Below, one piece after another: positions 50,793 to 60,278 of a DNA stretch of 64,000 bases (position 1 is the stretch's first letter; the number at the start of each line of letters is the position of its first letter). Position numbers and translations under genes: made by a program. The notes under the pieces are model-generated. The model saw only the letters and a list, made by a program, of their open reading frames with translations. It was not told the DNA's origin and ran no database searches. The stretch lies in NCBI RefSeq assembly GCF_023195915.1, contig NZ_JALPRP010000001.1, forward strand, positions 992,001 through 1,056,000, written 5' to 3'. This DNA is from Methanoculleus sp. 7T (GTDB lineage Archaea > Halobacteriota > Methanomicrobia > Methanomicrobiales > Methanoculleaceae).

Positions 50793-53234
50793 TTACCGCA
50801 TCTCGACGCCCTTCAACCGGACGCCGGGCTCCTCCGTCACTTCGCCGACCACCCGGGCATCGGGGATGATCGCCCGGATGGCGGCCACGCTCTCCTCAGG
50901 GACGACGAAGGCGTAGCCCATCCCCATGTTGAAGGTGCGGTACATCTCGACGTCGCCGATCCTTCCCTTCTCCTGCAGCCACCGGAAGATGGCGGGGACT
51001 TCCAGAGGAGCGGTGATCGAGAACCCGTACTCGGAGAGCCTCCGGAAGTTCAGGAGGCCGCCGCCGGTGATGTGGCACATCCCGTGAACAGCACAGGCCT
51101 CCGTTACCCGGAGCACCTCGTGGTAGATCCGGGTGGGCGTCAGGAGTTCTTCGCCGAGGGTCTTCCCGTTTTGGAGCCGTGTATCGTACGAGGCATACTT
51201 CTCGACGATCCTGCGGGCGAGCGTGAGGCCGTTACTGTGGACCCCGCTTGAGGGGACGCCGACGATCAGGTCGCCGGGGACGATCGTCTCACCGGTGACG
51301 ACCTTCTCCTTCTTCTGGACCCCAAGACACGTCCCCGCAAGGTCGAGGCCGTTCACGAGACCGCGGAGCGTCGCGGTCTCGCCGCCGACGATGTTCATGT
51401 TCGCAAGCCTTGCCCCTTCGTTTAAGCCCATGCCGATCTGGCTCATCTTCTCAACCGAGAGGGCGTCGGTGGCGATGTAGTCGACGAACGCCACGGGTTC
51501 GAGGTTCATCACGTAGAGGTCGTTGACGTTCATCGCGATGCAGTCGATCCCGACGGTGCTCCAGTCGCACAGTTCGTCGGCGACGAGCATCTTGGTGCCG
51601 ACGCCGTCGACCGCGAGCGCGAGGACGAACGGCCCGGAGTCGATGAGCCCGGCGAAATGCCCGACCTTCCCGAGCATCGGGAAGGTTCCGGTTCTCTGGT
51701 AGGAGAGGTTGTCGATCAGCGCCCGCACCGCCCGGGCCTCGAGGTCGATGTCGACCCCCGCTTCACGGTACGTATGTTCATCGCAGCACAGTCCGGAGGC
51801 GGGGGCCCGGCAGGAAGATGTCTCCGCATCTTCCATATCGTCGGAGTTCTCCGAGAGCCGGAACTCGTCGTGCAGCACCTGCAGGGCCCGCTTGCCGTCC
51901 CCGCCCTTCACGACGAACGAGACGTTCACCTCGCTTGAGCCCTGCGAGATCATCATGGCGTTGATCCCGGCCCGGCCGAGCGCGGAGAAGATCCGGCCGC
52001 CCGTCCCCGGGGTGCCGGCCATCCCCGCGCCCACGACTGCGACCGCCGCGACGTCGCGGTCGTAGGTGACCTCACGCACGATGCCCTGCTTCACGATCGG
52101 GGTGAGCGCGCACATGGCGGCCTCGAGGTGGGACTCGTCGATGATGAGCGAGATGTTCGCTTCTGAGGAGCCCTGCGAGATCATCATGACGTTCACTTCC
52201 CGCTCCGCAAGCGCCTCAAAGATCGTCCTTGCGACGCCGGGCCGGCCGACCATCTGTGCACCGTTGATGTTGGCCAGGGCCACCTTCTCGATCAGGGCGA
52301 TGGCCTTGACCACCCGCTTCTCCATGTGCTCTTTGCGGAGGATGATCGTCCCGGGGCACTCGGGCCTGAAGGTGTTCCGGACCCGGATCGGGATATCCTT
52401 CTGCATCGCGGGCTCGACCGACCGCGGGTGGAGCACCTTGGCCCCGAAGTAGGCAAGTTCCATCACCTCGAGGTAGGAGATGTCCTCAAGCACCCGGGCA
52501 TCCTTGATGAGCCGGGGGTCCGAAGTCATCACCCCGTCGACGTCGGTCCAGATCCAGATCTCGTCGGCATCGATCCCGGCGCCGATGATTGAGGCCGAGT
52601 AATCGGAGCCGCTCCGGCCGAGCGTGGTGGTCACGCCCTGCTCGGTCGCTCCTATGAAGCCCATGATCACCGGGACGGAATCGACGAGCAGCGGCACGAC
52701 CCTGCTTCTGATGCTCGACTCGCTCGTCGGGAGGACGCGAGCGTCACCGTGGTTTGCCGTCGTGACGATCCCGGCCTCGGCGCCGTCGAGGACGACCGAG
52801 GGGATGCCACGCTGCCGGAGAGCCGCGCTCACGATCGGGGCGGAGAGCCGCTCCCCAAAGGAGATGATGTAGTCACGGGACCGGGGAGTCAGCTCTTTTA
52901 AGGTGTATACTGCGGTGAGGATGTTCTGCAGCCGGGTGAGCCGGTCGTCGATGACCGCCGTCACTTCGTCGACGTAGTCGGGGGCCACCTCGGCAAGGAG
53001 CCGGGTGTGCCGAGTCCGCATCGCCGCAAGGAACGTCCCGATCGGGGGTTGTTCCTTGCTCTTGACGACCTCTTCGGCCATCGCGATGATCTGGTCGGTA
53101 ACGCCCGAGCATGCCGATACGACCAGCGCAACCTCGTCGCCTGCTCTTCGGTGCGGTTCTACAATATTTGCGACCCGTTGGATGCAATCTGCTTCCCCAA
53201 CGGATGTGCCGCCGAATTTCATTAAAAGCCTCAT
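50793..53234 (-). CDS. Fused aspartokinase and phosphoribosylaminoimidazole synthetase (PurM)
   Basis: 813 residues with no internal stop. Residues 1-310 are an aspartokinase (MKFGGTSVGEAD, SRDYIISFGERLSAP, TLGRSGSDYSA, EIWTDVDGV-type site), about 315-463 two ACT domains, each with MMISQGSSE, then a linker (464-487) and a PurM domain to the end (YREAGVDIDLEA, AVDGVGTKML, GVPSSGVHSNGLTLARR, HITGGGLLNF). The two enzymes serve aspartate-family amino acids and purines and are normally separate. No good ribosome site precedes the only in-frame Met near the junction (residue 467). A sequencing slip removing a stop cannot be excluded from one sequence. Confidence 0.9.
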   Translation of the reverse strand: MRLLMKFGGTSVGEADCIQRVANIVEPHRRAGDEVALVVSACSGVTDQIIAMAEEVVKSKEQPPIGTFLAAMRTRHTRLLAEVAPDYVDEVTAVIDDRLTRLQNILTAVYTLKELTPRSRDYIISFGERLSAPIVSAALRQRGIPSVVLDGAEAGIVTTANHGDARVLPTSESSIRSRVVPLLVDSVPVIMGFIGATEQGVTTTLGRSGSDYSASIIGAGIDADEIWIWTDVDGVMTSDPRLIKDARVLEDISYLEVMELAYFGAKVLHPRSVEPAMQKDIPIRVRNTFRPECPGTIILRKEHMEKRVVKAIALIEKVALANINGAQMVGRPGVARTIFEALAEREVNVMMISQGSSEANISLIIDESHLEAAMCALTPIVKQGIVREVTYDRDVAAVAVVGAGMAGTPGTGGRIFSALGRAGINAMMISQGSSEVNVSFVVKGGDGKRALQVLHDEFRLSENSDDMEDAETSSCRAPASGLCCDEHTYREAGVDIDLEARAVRALIDNLSYQRTGTFPMLGKVGHFAGLIDSGPFVLALAVDGVGTKMLVADELCDWSTVGIDCIAMNVNDLYVMNLEPVAFVDYIATDALSVEKMSQIGMGLNEGARLANMNIVGGETATLRGLVNGLDLAGTCLGVQKKEKVVTGETIVPGDLIVGVPSSGVHSNGLTLARRIVEKYASYDTRLQNGKTLGEELLTPTRIYHEVLRVTEACAVHGMCHITGGGLLNFRRLSEYGFSITAPLEVPAIFRWLQEKGRIGDVEMYRTFNMGMGYAFVVPEESVAAIRAIIPDARVVGEVTEEPGVRLKGVEMR
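51813..51834. repeat. Inverted repeat at the aspartokinase-PurM junction
   Basis: A perfect eight-base stem, GGAAGATG with CATCTTCC around a six-base loop, lies exactly in the linker of the fused reading frame (residues about 468-474). It could be the trace of an insertion or deletion that joined two genes, or chance. Confidence 0.5.
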
Positions 53235-53294
53235 TCTGGCTCACTCGTCCCCTGCAATTACTTTATGGTATTATACAACGCACTGACTAATAAG
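53235..53294. promoter_or_regulatory. Divergent promoter aspartokinase-PurM / tfrA
   Basis: About 60 bases hold both starts. GTATTATACA at 53268-53277 reads as a TATA box in either direction: on the plus strand it would start transcription about 53297, almost on the tfrA ATG (leaderless); on the minus strand about 53247, just ahead of the fusion gene. One element may serve both genes. Confidence 0.5.
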
Positions 53295-54929
53295 ATGCTT
53301 GTAGACGAGATTGTGGACACTCACGTCTTGGTTATCGGAAGCGGCGGCGCAGGCGTGCGGGCTGCCATCGAGGCCTCCCGGTACGGCGACGTGGTCCTGG
53401 CCTCCAAGACCATCGTCGGCAAAGGCGGATGCACGACGATGGCGGAAGGCGGCTTCAACGCCGTGCTGCGGGACCAGGACACTATCGAGGTCCATCGCGA
53501 AGATACACTCTCCGGCGGAGCGTACCTGAACGACCCGGCTCTGGTGGACGCGCTGGTCCGCGAGGCACCTGAGCGCCTGAGAGATCTCGTCCGATGGGGT
53601 GCGGTCTTCGACGTCACCGACGATCGGATGGTGGCGCAGCGGCCCTTCGGCGGGCAGCGGTTCCCGAGGACCTGTTACGCCGGGGACCGGACCGGCCACG
53701 AGATTATGATGACCCTCCTCGACCGCCTCGACGCGACTGATACGCAACTCTATCATGAGGTCTCGGTCGTCGACCTCGTGAAGGACGAGAACGGGGCGGT
53801 CGCCGGGGCGGTCGCCCTGGACCGCGACGGCGACCCGATCCTCTTCCGGTCCGACGCCACGGTGCTTGCGACCGGCGGGGGGACGCAGATCTATGATATC
53901 TCCACGAACTCCGCGGCCGGGACCGGCGACGGGTTCGCCATGGCCTACCGGGCCGGGGCGGAACTGATCGATATGGAGATGGTCCAGTTCCATCCCACGG
54001 GTGCGGTCTACCCCTACGACGCACGCGGCCGGCTGGTGACCGAGGCGGTCCGGGGAGAGGGCGGGATCCTCTTGAACGCGCGGCGGGAGCGGTTCATGAA
54101 GCGCTACGACCCCGACCGGATGGAACTCTCCACCCGAGACGTCGTGGCTCGGGCGATCGCGACCGAGGTGCTGGAGGGCCGGGGGACGAAACGCGGCGGG
54201 GTCTACCTCGACGTAACGCACCTCCCCGCGGATCGGATCGAGGCCCGGCTCCCGGTGATGCTCGAACAGTTCCTCGCCTTCGGCGTGGATATCAGGAAGG
54301 AGCCGATCGAGGTGGCGCCCACCGCTCACCACATCATGGGGGGTCTCCGGATCACCCCGGAGTGCAGGGCGACCATCCCCGGCCTCTTCGCCTGCGGGGA
54401 AGTGGCCGGCGGGGTACACGGCGCGAACCGTCTCGGCGGGAACGCGCTTGCGGATACGCAGGTCTTCGGGAAGCGGGCCGGGGAGTTCGCCGGGAAGGCG
54501 CCGGAACGGAGCGGCCGGGTCGACACGGCACCGGTCGACGAGGAACTCCGGCTGCTCGACGCCTTCTTCGAGGGGGCGGCAAGCCCCGTAGCGGTGCGCA
54601 AAGACCTGAAACTCACGATGTGGAACCAGGCCGGGATCTTCCGGAACTCTCCCGACCTCCGGACGGCGCTCGGGCATGTCCGCCGGCTCGCCGACCAGCG
54701 GCTCTTCGCGGCATCGACTGCGAACCTCACCGAGTGCTGCACGGTCCGGAACATGTGCACCACGGCATCGCTGATCATCAGGTGCGCCCTGCTGCGGCCC
54801 GAGAACCGGGGGGCTCACGTCAGGAAGGATGCGGAGACGGGCACCTGGGAGCCGGCGAAGTCGCCGTTCGGCCACACCTACGTCTCGCTCTCACGGGAAG
54901 GGATCGAGCGGCGGGAGGTGCCGGCATGA
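53295..54929 (+). CDS. tfrA: Thiol:fumarate reductase subunit A
   Basis: Flavoprotein that reduces fumarate to succinate with coenzymes M and B as electron donors, giving the heterodisulfide. 544 residues: FAD site VIGSGGAGVRAAIEA, substrate region VQFHPTGAVYPYDARG, C-terminal GEVAGGVHGANRLGGNAL. At the place where succinate dehydrogenases have a His for covalent FAD, this reads GGCTTMAEGG, so FAD is probably non-covalent. ATG 53295 is chosen because an earlier ATG lies within the TATA box. Overlaps tfrB by four bases. Confidence 0.93.
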   Translation: MLVDEIVDTHVLVIGSGGAGVRAAIEASRYGDVVLASKTIVGKGGCTTMAEGGFNAVLRDQDTIEVHREDTLSGGAYLNDPALVDALVREAPERLRDLVRWGAVFDVTDDRMVAQRPFGGQRFPRTCYAGDRTGHEIMMTLLDRLDATDTQLYHEVSVVDLVKDENGAVAGAVALDRDGDPILFRSDATVLATGGGTQIYDISTNSAAGTGDGFAMAYRAGAELIDMEMVQFHPTGAVYPYDARGRLVTEAVRGEGGILLNARRERFMKRYDPDRMELSTRDVVARAIATEVLEGRGTKRGGVYLDVTHLPADRIEARLPVMLEQFLAFGVDIRKEPIEVAPTAHHIMGGLRITPECRATIPGLFACGEVAGGVHGANRLGGNALADTQVFGKRAGEFAGKAPERSGRVDTAPVDEELRLLDAFFEGAASPVAVRKDLKLTMWNQAGIFRNSPDLRTALGHVRRLADQRLFAASTANLTECCTVRNMCTTASLIIRCALLRPENRGAHVRKDAETGTWEPAKSPFGHTYVSLSREGIERREVPA

Positions 54930-56383
54930 AAGAACTCACGCTCCGGGTCTCCCGCTACGACCCCGCCGAGGACGGAGAGCCTCACTTCGAAGAGTACACG
55001 GTCCAACTCAACGAGGGCGCCCGGGTGCTCCACGCCCTCCACGCGATCCACGACGGGCTCGACCCGACGCTCGCCTACCGCTACTGCTGCGGGTCCGGGC
55101 AGTGCGGGAGCTGCGCCGTCCGGGTGGACGGGACGCCTGTCCTTGCCTGCATGGAGGAGGCCCGCGACGGCATGACGATCGAGCCGCTGGACCTCCCGGT
55201 CCTAAAGGACCTGACGGTGGATATGGGCCCGGTGATCGCAAAGATCGCCAGGATATGCCCGGCGCCGGACGCGGGGCTCCCGACGAAGGCGGAGATCGAG
55301 GCGATCAAGCCGCTCCGGGACTGCATCGAGTGCCTCTGCTGCGTATCGGCCTGCCCGGCACTCCAGGTGACGGAGTTTGCCGGGCCGACGGTGCTCCGGC
55401 AGGAGATGCGCCTCGCACTCGACCCCCGGGACTCGGGGGACCGGATCGGCGATGCGATCGAGAAGGGGCTCTTCTACTGCACGACCTGCAAGCGGTGCTT
55501 GGAGGTCTGTCCGAAGGATATCGATGTCCCGGGGAAAGCGATCGAGAAACTTCGGGAACTCGCGAACCGCCGCGGGCTGACCCTCCCCCGCCACCGGGAG
55601 GTGGCGAAGCTGGTGCAGGAGACGGGCCGGAGCGTCGAGCGGACAAAAACGACGTTCCTCGAGCAGGTGCCCGAGGTGATCGAGCCCGACGGCCCTGTCC
55701 GCGGCGAGGTGGGGTTCTTCGTCGGGTGCATGTTCAACGGCCGGGTGCCGCAGACTGCGCTCGACGCGATGGAGGTCATGAAGCGCAACGGCATCAGGGT
55801 GATCGTCCCCCACGAGCAGGTCTGCTGTGGTTCGCCGCTGATCAGGACCGGGCAGACGTCGTTTGTCGATGAACTGAAGCGGAAGAATATCAAGGCCTTC
55901 GCCGACCGGGGGATCAAGACCGTGATGACGATCTGCGCCGGGTGCGGGGCGACATTGAAGAACGATTACGAGACGCCGTTTGCGGTGAAAGACGTCACCG
56001 AGGTCCTCACCGAGTACGGGATCGAGCCCCCGGCGAAACTCGATGTCAGGGCGACCTACCACGACCCCTGCCACCTCCTCAGGGGCCAGGGGATCAGCAA
56101 GGAACCCCGGGCGCTTCTTGTACAGACGGTCCGGGAGTTCGTGGAGATGCCTGCCCAGTGCTGCGGCGCCGGCGGCGGTGTCCGCTCGGGGGTGCCCGAG
56201 GAGGCGAAGGCGCTCGGGGCGAAGCGCGAGGAGGCCGTGAAGGCGACCGGCGCCGACGTGGTGGTGACGGTCTGCCCGTTCTGCGAGTTCCATATCGCCG
56301 ACTGCACGGATGTCCCGGTGAAGAACCTGGTGACGGTCCTGCTTGAAGGCTACCGGAAGAAGGATGCGGAAGCAGGGAAGTAA
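54926..56383 (+). CDS. tfrB: Thiol:fumarate reductase subunit B
   Basis: Iron-sulfur and thiol-handling subunit, 485 residues. N-terminal [2Fe-2S] region YCCGSGQCGSCAVRVDG, then CIECLCCVSACP and CTTCKRCLEVCPKD for further clusters, followed by two HdrB-like CCG domains (VCCGSPLIRTG and QCCGAGGGVRSG) where the CoM/CoB disulfide chemistry would occur. The fusion of SdhB-like and HdrB-like parts is the known TfrB layout. ATG overlaps the tfrA stop. Confidence 0.95.
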   Translation: MKELTLRVSRYDPAEDGEPHFEEYTVQLNEGARVLHALHAIHDGLDPTLAYRYCCGSGQCGSCAVRVDGTPVLACMEEARDGMTIEPLDLPVLKDLTVDMGPVIAKIARICPAPDAGLPTKAEIEAIKPLRDCIECLCCVSACPALQVTEFAGPTVLRQEMRLALDPRDSGDRIGDAIEKGLFYCTTCKRCLEVCPKDIDVPGKAIEKLRELANRRGLTLPRHREVAKLVQETGRSVERTKTTFLEQVPEVIEPDGPVRGEVGFFVGCMFNGRVPQTALDAMEVMKRNGIRVIVPHEQVCCGSPLIRTGQTSFVDELKRKNIKAFADRGIKTVMTICAGCGATLKNDYETPFAVKDVTEVLTEYGIEPPAKLDVRATYHDPCHLLRGQGISKEPRALLVQTVREFVEMPAQCCGAGGGVRSGVPEEAKALGAKREEAVKATGADVVVTVCPFCEFHIADCTDVPVKNLVTVLLEGYRKKDAEAGK

Positions 56384-56531
56384 AAGGCCCCCCTTCCGAA
56401 ACTCTTTTAGAACTTAGGTTACCGGCGCATGGGTTCTCCCGCCGGATACGCACGAGGATTCGGAAGCCGACGGATCCGGCCTGCTAGGTTTTTGGGATAG
56501 AGTTGCGACGCTTGAGTATGACCGGGGACTC

Positions 56532-57674
56532 CTACTCCCCGTTCTCCCCCCGCTTCAGGAGCACCATGCTCGTGAAGATGCCGGAGAAGACGACCTGCAT
56601 CCCGGCGAGGAAGAGGGCCAGCGCCCAGACTGCGTTCGCGATCTGGAAGAGCGAGCCGAACCCTGAGGCGGCCCACTCCCTGACGATGCCGAGCCCCACG
56701 AGACCGCCGGCGGCCATCAGCAGGATGCCGGCGAGGAGCTCCCACTCGAGGCTGTGGTAGTTCATGAGCCGGGAGACAAACGGCCCCGCCTCGCCGTAGC
56801 CCTGGACAGCCGAGTAGACCGCGATGTTGATCCCCGCAAAGAGCGCCTGGAGTCCGCCGACGAAGAAGAGCGCGGCGAGGATGAAGGAGTGGATGAACGA
56901 GGTCTCGACGCTCCCTTTGAGGAGGAAGATGACCATCAGGAAGAAGCCGAAGAGCGCAAAGAGCAGCCCGGGGACGGTGATAAAGGGGATCGGCCGGTAG
57001 AGGAGCATGAACCTGACGTGCCGCCAGCCGTCGGAGAAACTATCCAGTTTGGAGGGCGCGACCCGGGCCGAGTAGGTGATCGGGACCTCGTCGATCCGGA
57101 GATTAGCCTTCGCCGCCTCGATGATCATCTCGCTTGCAAACTCCATCCCCCCGGTCTTGAGGTTCAGCCGGCGGAGCGCCTCCCGCCTAAACGCCCGAAA
57201 CCCCGTGTGCGCATCGGATATCCGGATCCCGAAGACCCGGTTGAGGAGCCAGGTGAGGAAGGGGTTTCCTACGTAGCGGTGGAGGGCGGGCATCGCGCCC
57301 GGCCGGATCTCGCCCCGGAGCCGGGAGCCGAGGACCATATCGGCGCCGGCGTCGAGCGGGCCGAGGAGTTTCGGGATCTCAAGGAAGTCGTAGGTGTCGT
57401 CCGCATCCCCGATGACGATATACCGCCCCCGGGCGCATGCGAGCCCCGCAAGGTAGGCGTTGCCGTAGCCCCGCTTCTCCGGCCGGACGACCGTGGCACC
57501 GAGGTCCCGGGCGATCGCCGCCGTCCGGTCGTCGGATGAGTCGGCGATGATGATCTCGCCCTCGATCCCGAGGTCGGCGAAGACCGTCCGGATCTTTCTG
57601 ATGCACTCCCCGATGGTCGCTTCCTCGTTGAGCGCGGGAAGGACGACGGAGAGGGCGGGAGCGGGGTTGTCCAT
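56532..57674 (-). CDS. Glycosyltransferase family 2 with membrane tail
   Basis: 380 residues. GT-A domain LSVVLPALNEEATIGECI, IIADSSDDRT, the DxD-type GDADDTYDF and ISDAHTGFRAFRREAL, then four membrane helices in the C-terminal 150 residues. This is the dolichol-phosphate-sugar synthase/GtrB-like layout seen in S-layer and N-glycan pathways. ATG 57674 is chosen because a TATA-like CTCTATACC at about 57707-57715 lies in the longer frame. Sugar unknown. Confidence 0.88.
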   Translation of the reverse strand: MDNPAPALSVVLPALNEEATIGECIRKIRTVFADLGIEGEIIIADSSDDRTAAIARDLGATVVRPEKRGYGNAYLAGLACARGRYIVIGDADDTYDFLEIPKLLGPLDAGADMVLGSRLRGEIRPGAMPALHRYVGNPFLTWLLNRVFGIRISDAHTGFRAFRREALRRLNLKTGGMEFASEMIIEAAKANLRIDEVPITYSARVAPSKLDSFSDGWRHVRFMLLYRPIPFITVPGLLFALFGFFLMVIFLLKGSVETSFIHSFILAALFFVGGLQALFAGINIAVYSAVQGYGEAGPFVSRLMNYHSLEWELLAGILLMAAGGLVGLGIVREWAASGFGSLFQIANAVWALALFLAGMQVVFSGIFTSMVLLKRGENGE

Positions 57675-57932
57675 GGTGTTATCAGGAATAGTATCGGGCT
57701 TTGGGGGTATAGAGTGTATCGATTGGAGTGTGCGGTTCGCCCGGAGGCCGAGCGCGACCGGTAGCGGCACGATTGCAGGGACTACTCAAGAAGCACGAAA
57801 GGGCCGTCATTCCGCATAGATGATGAGGACTCCGCGCTCCTCCAGAAGCCCAACGGCGTCTCTCCTCAAATCATATGCCTTTTAATCCCGAAGAGCCCAA
57901 ACTCCCTCACAGAACCGGAGGATTGCAAGAAG

Positions 57933-59198
57933 ATGCGGATAACTGTCGTCGGCGGAGGCTACGTCGGCTTGGTCACGGGGACCTGCTTTGCCGAACTCGG
58001 GCATACCGTCGATATCGTCGAGATCGACGCGAAGAAAGCGGCGGCGATCAACGCCGGACGCGCCCCGATCTTCGAGCAGGGCCTCGACGAACTCTTGGAG
58101 AAGCACGCCGGCGAGCGGCTCGGCGCCGGGACGGATTATGGCCCGGTTGCCGAAGCAGACCTCTCGTTCATCTGCGTGGGCACCCCTCCGGCGGCCGACG
58201 GGAGCGCCGACCTCTCGATGGTCGCCGCCGCAAGCCGGTCGATCGGAGAGGCGCTCCGGGACGGGGAGAGTTCGCATACTGTCGTGGTGAAGAGCACCGT
58301 GCCGCCGGGGACGACTGCAGGCATCGTCGTGCCCGCGGTCCTCGAACGCTCCGGCCGGGACGACATCGGGTTTGCGATGAACCCCGAGTTCCTCAGGGAG
58401 GGGCGTGCGGTGGAAGACTTCCTGCACCCCGACCGGATCGTGATCGGGAGCCGCGACAGCCGCTCCGGGGATGCGGTCGCCGCTGCCTACCGGGGGCTTG
58501 CGGCCCCGGTGGTCCGGTGCGGGCTCACCGCCGCGGAGATGATCAAGTACGCCTCGAACGCCCTCCTCGCGACCAAGATCTCGTTCTCGAACGAGGTCGG
58601 GAACGTCTGCAAGCGCCTCGGGATCGACGTCTACGAGGTCATGGAGGGCGTCGGGATGGACCACCGGGTCTCCCCGCACTTTCTCGCCGCCGGCGCCGGG
58701 TTCGGGGGGAGCTGCTTCCCAAAGGACGTCGCGGCCCTCGTCCGCCTCGCGGAGGGGCTCGGCGAAGAGCCGGCGCTCCTCCGGTCAGTGCTCGACGTCA
58801 ACGACCGCCAGCCCCTCCGGATGGTCGGGCTCCTCGAAGAGAGGACCGGCGACCTTGCCGGGAAGCGGATCGCCGTCCTCGGCCTTGCCTTCAAGGACAA
58901 CACCGACGACATCCGGGAGTCCCGGGCAATCCCGGTGATCGCCGAACTCCTCCGACGGGGAGCGGCGGTCGCGGCGTACGACCCTCTCGCGGCGTCCCCA
59001 ATGCAACGGGTATTTCCCGGCATCGACTACGCCGCCTCGGCGGCCGATGCCCTCCGGGGTGCCGACGCCTGCCTGGTGATGACGGAGTGGCCGGAGTTTT
59101 CCGGGCTCAACGGGGAGTTCGACCTGATGAAGTCCCGGGTCATCATCGAGGGGCGACGGATCCTTTCCTGCGACGGGAAGGAGGGGATCTGCTGGTGA
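57933..59198 (+). CDS. UDP-glucose/UDP-sugar 6-dehydrogenase
   Basis: Oxidises a UDP-hexose at C6 to the uronic acid with two NAD. 421 residues: Rossmann start ITVVGGGYVGLVTG, FICVGTPP, KSTVPPGTT, MNPEFLREG, catalytic Cys in GFGGSCFPKD, and C-terminal VLGLAFKDNTDDIRES. UDP-glucose is the commonest substrate in this subgroup but ManNAc cannot be excluded. Belongs with the nucleotidyltransferase and glycosyltransferases that follow. Confidence 0.92.
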   Translation: MRITVVGGGYVGLVTGTCFAELGHTVDIVEIDAKKAAAINAGRAPIFEQGLDELLEKHAGERLGAGTDYGPVAEADLSFICVGTPPAADGSADLSMVAAASRSIGEALRDGESSHTVVVKSTVPPGTTAGIVVPAVLERSGRDDIGFAMNPEFLREGRAVEDFLHPDRIVIGSRDSRSGDAVAAAYRGLAAPVVRCGLTAAEMIKYASNALLATKISFSNEVGNVCKRLGIDVYEVMEGVGMDHRVSPHFLAAGAGFGGSCFPKDVAALVRLAEGLGEEPALLRSVLDVNDRQPLRMVGLLEERTGDLAGKRIAVLGLAFKDNTDDIRESRAIPVIAELLRRGAAVAAYDPLAASPMQRVFPGIDYAASAADALRGADACLVMTEWPEFSGLNGEFDLMKSRVIIEGRRILSCDGKEGICW

Positions 59199-59202
59199 CT
59201 GT

Positions 59203-59223
59203 GGGGCCGGGACGGACGGCCCC
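59203..59223 (+). terminator. Hairpin after the UDP-sugar dehydrogenase
   Basis: GGGGCC-GGGACGGAC-GGCCCC, a six-base GC stem with nine-base loop five bases after the stop. No T run follows, so its effect on termination is uncertain. The rest of the 279-base gap to the next gene holds a TATA-like GTTAATATCG near 59383. Confidence 0.3.
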
Positions 59224-59477
59224 GCGACCATGGACGTAGTTCAGGACCGCCTCCTTCTCTGGAGCGGCGGGGGGAGCATGCCATCCCATGCACTTTTTCA
59301 ACTGCGCGCCGCCCACCCATCACTCATCTCTCCTGAATATCGCCATGATCCTCTGATTTCCGGAGCGACGAAAGAGAACCGTTAATATCGTCAAATGTCA
59401 AGATCGATAGTGAGTATCATGATCACGCCCCTATCCGGCACCGGCAGCATGTTTTCCTCCCTCTCCGGGGGCGGTCT

Positions 59478-60278
59478 ATGCCGGTGAGGCAGGGGCTGAT
59501 CCCCGCCGCGGGCTCGGGGTCGCGCCTTGGGCCGTTCACGAACGCGATCCCGAAAGAACTCCTCCCCGTGGGCGAGAAGGCGGTGATCGAGCACGTCGTC
59601 GAGGCGATGTCGCTTGCCGGGATCACCGAGATCGCCATCGTCGTCTCCCCGCACAAGCACGGCCTCTCCGACTACCTGGGCTCGGGGAAGCGCTTCGGCG
59701 TCGACTTCACCTACGTGGTCCAGGACGAGCGGCTCGGCCTCGCGAACGCCGTCGCCGCCGGCGAGCACGTCATCGACGGCACCTTCGCCGTCGTCCTCGG
59801 CGACAACTTCTTCGCCCCGAAGACGTTTTTATCCGACCTCATCGACTACCACGCCGCCCACCACCCCGACACTACCGTCGGCGTCGCCCGGGTGGAGGAC
59901 GTCACCCGCCACGGGATCATCCTTCCCGACGGTGACCGGGTCGTCGACATGGTCGAGAAGCCGCGGCCGACGGCCGCCCCGAGCAACCTCGGCGCCCTCG
60001 GGGCCTACGTCTTCGAGACGAGCATCTTCGACGCCATCGCACGGACCAAGCCCGGCCACAAGGGCGAATACCAGCTCACCGACGCGATCCGGCTCGAGGC
60101 CGGCGAGGGGCGGGACGTCCGCTACCGCATCATCGACGGCATCCACATCGACGTCGGGACGCCGCACGATTTGATGCGGGCGAATGAGTGGTATCTGAGG
60201 GAGAATGGGCATCTGGAGACTGAGCATCACCAACCAGCACCATACATCTCACCAAGCTCTGCGAAGGAACTGAAATAA
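59478..60278 (+). CDS. Sugar-1-phosphate nucleotidyltransferase (GalU/RmlA-like)
   Basis: 266 residues. N-terminal nucleotide loop GLIPAAGSGSRLGPFTNAIPK, ALGDN-like VVLGDNFFAPKTFL metal site, VEKPRPTAAPSNLGALGAYVF and EYQLTDAIRL, a layout shared by UTP-glucose-1-phosphate uridylyltransferases and RmlA. Beside a UDP-sugar dehydrogenase the uridylyl role is favoured. Its stop overlaps the next ATG by one base. Confidence 0.9.
   Translation: MPVRQGLIPAAGSGSRLGPFTNAIPKELLPVGEKAVIEHVVEAMSLAGITEIAIVVSPHKHGLSDYLGSGKRFGVDFTYVVQDERLGLANAVAAGEHVIDGTFAVVLGDNFFAPKTFLSDLIDYHAAHHPDTTVGVARVEDVTRHGIILPDGDRVVDMVEKPRPTAAPSNLGALGAYVFETSIFDAIARTKPGHKGEYQLTDAIRLEAGEGRDVRYRIIDGIHIDVGTPHDLMRANEWYLRENGHLETEHHQPAPYISPSSAKELK

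Noticed and set aside
59614-60174. Ser/Thr/Pro/Arg-rich open frame of 186 codons on the plus strand
   Set aside because: Shifted-frame reading of the nucleotidyltransferase gene, whose motifs are all in the other frame.
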